From positions 1 through 43,240 of the forward strand of contig JAHFTD010000010.1 of assembly GCA_023269565.1 (NCBI GenBank): a stretch of 43,240 nucleotides of DNA. Direction: 5' to 3'. Below are positions 42,638 to 43,240 of this stretch, one piece after another. The position numbers and the translations under genes are program-made. Positions within the stretch are counted from its first letter, which is position 1. Each line of letters begins with the position of its first letter. Below the pieces are notes generated by a model. It saw only the letters and a list, made by a program, of their open reading frames with translations. It was not told the origin of the DNA and did not search any database. The DNA is from Opitutaceae bacterium. Its GTDB lineage: Bacteria > Verrucomicrobiota > Verrucomicrobiia > Opitutales > Opitutaceae.

Positions 42638-43240
42638 TTATCTATTTCTTAATAGGCCGGATGGATATTGATTACCGAGCATCAGTCCTGCGTTGAGAAC
42701 TTCTTGTGGGATAGTTCCTTCGCCCCCAAGCAATTCTCTCGACAGTTTTGTCACTTTCCAAGGATGAGATATCCCTGTCGCTGTAGCCCGTTCCACACCG
42801 CCCAGTTGATCAATTTCGATCCAAGTGGCACGCCAAGCATCGGCTTCTATCTGAATATTGGGGCCCTCTAACAGGACCTTGATCTGCCCCAGTCTCTCGG
42901 CAGAAATTGATTGCTGAAGTAGCTTTAAAAGCCGCACACGGCTACCCCCGACTAAAGTAATTCCAGTCCGGTTGCCTTCCGTCGAATACTGTCGGGTTAG
43001 CAGACCAATAATGGTGTATATGAAGCCTTCTTTGTGCAGTGAAGGAGAATCTAATTTGAGCTCATTGAGCACTGCATTGACAGTGGTAAGCGAATTAACC
43101 GCAAAAGGTTTATCGTGGTAATTTCCCATCCATATTACCAGCGGCCCTAAACAATAATCGTCATCAGTGATAAATGATAACTCCAAGCTCCTACCATTCC
43201 CGGCAAATGACACAGCTCCATCCATAGTCGCACGGATCCC
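42638..43240 (-). CDS. unknown protein, 5' end cut by the window edge
   Basis: At least 201 codons. The frame is open from the stop at 42638 to the window end, with an internal ATG at 43223-43225 that may not be the start. The sequence reads as a soluble mixed alpha/beta protein (SFAGNGRSLELSFITDDDY, LGPLVIWMGNYHDKPFAVNS, WRATWIEIDQLGGVERATA). I recognise no family. It is markedly more A/T-rich than every neighbour except the FecR-domain gene, which suggests recent acquisition. It is leftward, upstream of galK. Confidence 0.65.
   Translation of the reverse strand, partial: GIRATMDGAVSFAGNGRSLELSFITDDDYCLGPLVIWMGNYHDKPFAVNSLTTVNAVLNELKLDSPSLHKEGFIYTIIGLLTRQYSTEGNRTGITLVGGSRVRLLKLLQQSISAERLGQIKVLLEGPNIQIEADAWRATWIEIDQLGGVERATATGISHPWKVTKLSRELLGGEGTIPQEVLNAGLMLGNQYPSGLLRNR

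Overview
The window looks like a chromosomal segment of a high-GC, Gram-negative bacterium, most probably Verrucomicrobiota of the Opitutaceae type. The evidence is the gene order nusA-infB-rbfA-nrnA-truB-ribF, several small proteins that look lineage-restricted, an MGH1-type glycosidase, and DUF374 and DUF2851 proteins. This placement is an inference from gene content, not a database result. There is no rRNA, insertion sequence, CRISPR array or phage gene cluster.

Layout. 1-4.9 kb: the N-terminal end of ligA (leftward, cut by the edge), an exported coiled-coil protein, three leftward tRNAs (Pro, Arg, Ala), a lysine/alanine-tailed small protein, a divergent pair (DUF374 acyltransferase and an unknown), a beta-propeller lipoprotein apparently starting at ATT, and tRNA-Asp. 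5-13.2 kb: the leftward translation/RNA operon nusA-infB-rbfA-nrnA-truB-ribF, whose last four genes are joined by 4-bp GTGA/ATGA overlaps. A sigma70-like promoter and an intrinsic terminator both lie upstream of the nusA start, which suggests attenuation. DUF2851 sits just upstream, where rimP would often be. 13.2-17.8 kb: tRNA-Ser, then three membrane or envelope proteases (YugP-like Zn peptidase, rhomboid, Prc/Tsp) with a small ferredoxin. 17.8-26.2 kb: prfA-prmC, a HAD phosphatase, a FecR-domain protein, an MGH1/GH63-like glycosidase, an ECF sigma/anti-sigma pair and tRNA-Phe.

26.2-39.7 kb is the most unusual part. Two divergent operons share one intergenic region that carries a 16-bp inverted repeat over a promoter -35. 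The leftward arm encodes a secreted helical/Ig-like protein, an FHA-domain protein and a small unknown. The rightward arm encodes a P-loop NTPase (SrfC-like), a ~1025-residue actin/Hsp70-fold ATPase (SrfB-like), a membrane-anchored coiled-coil protein whose cytoplasmic end resembles GrpE, and a single-pass protein with a duplicated cytoplasmic domain and about five Ig-like repeats outside. My inference is an ATP-driven, phosphorylation-sensing, envelope-spanning complex. It shares a core with enterobacterial SrfB/SrfC but has different partners.

39.7-43.2 kb: convergent terminators, a PlsC-type acyltransferase with C-terminal membrane segments, a galactokinase with an altered sugar-site motif, and an A/T-richer unknown gene cut by the right edge.
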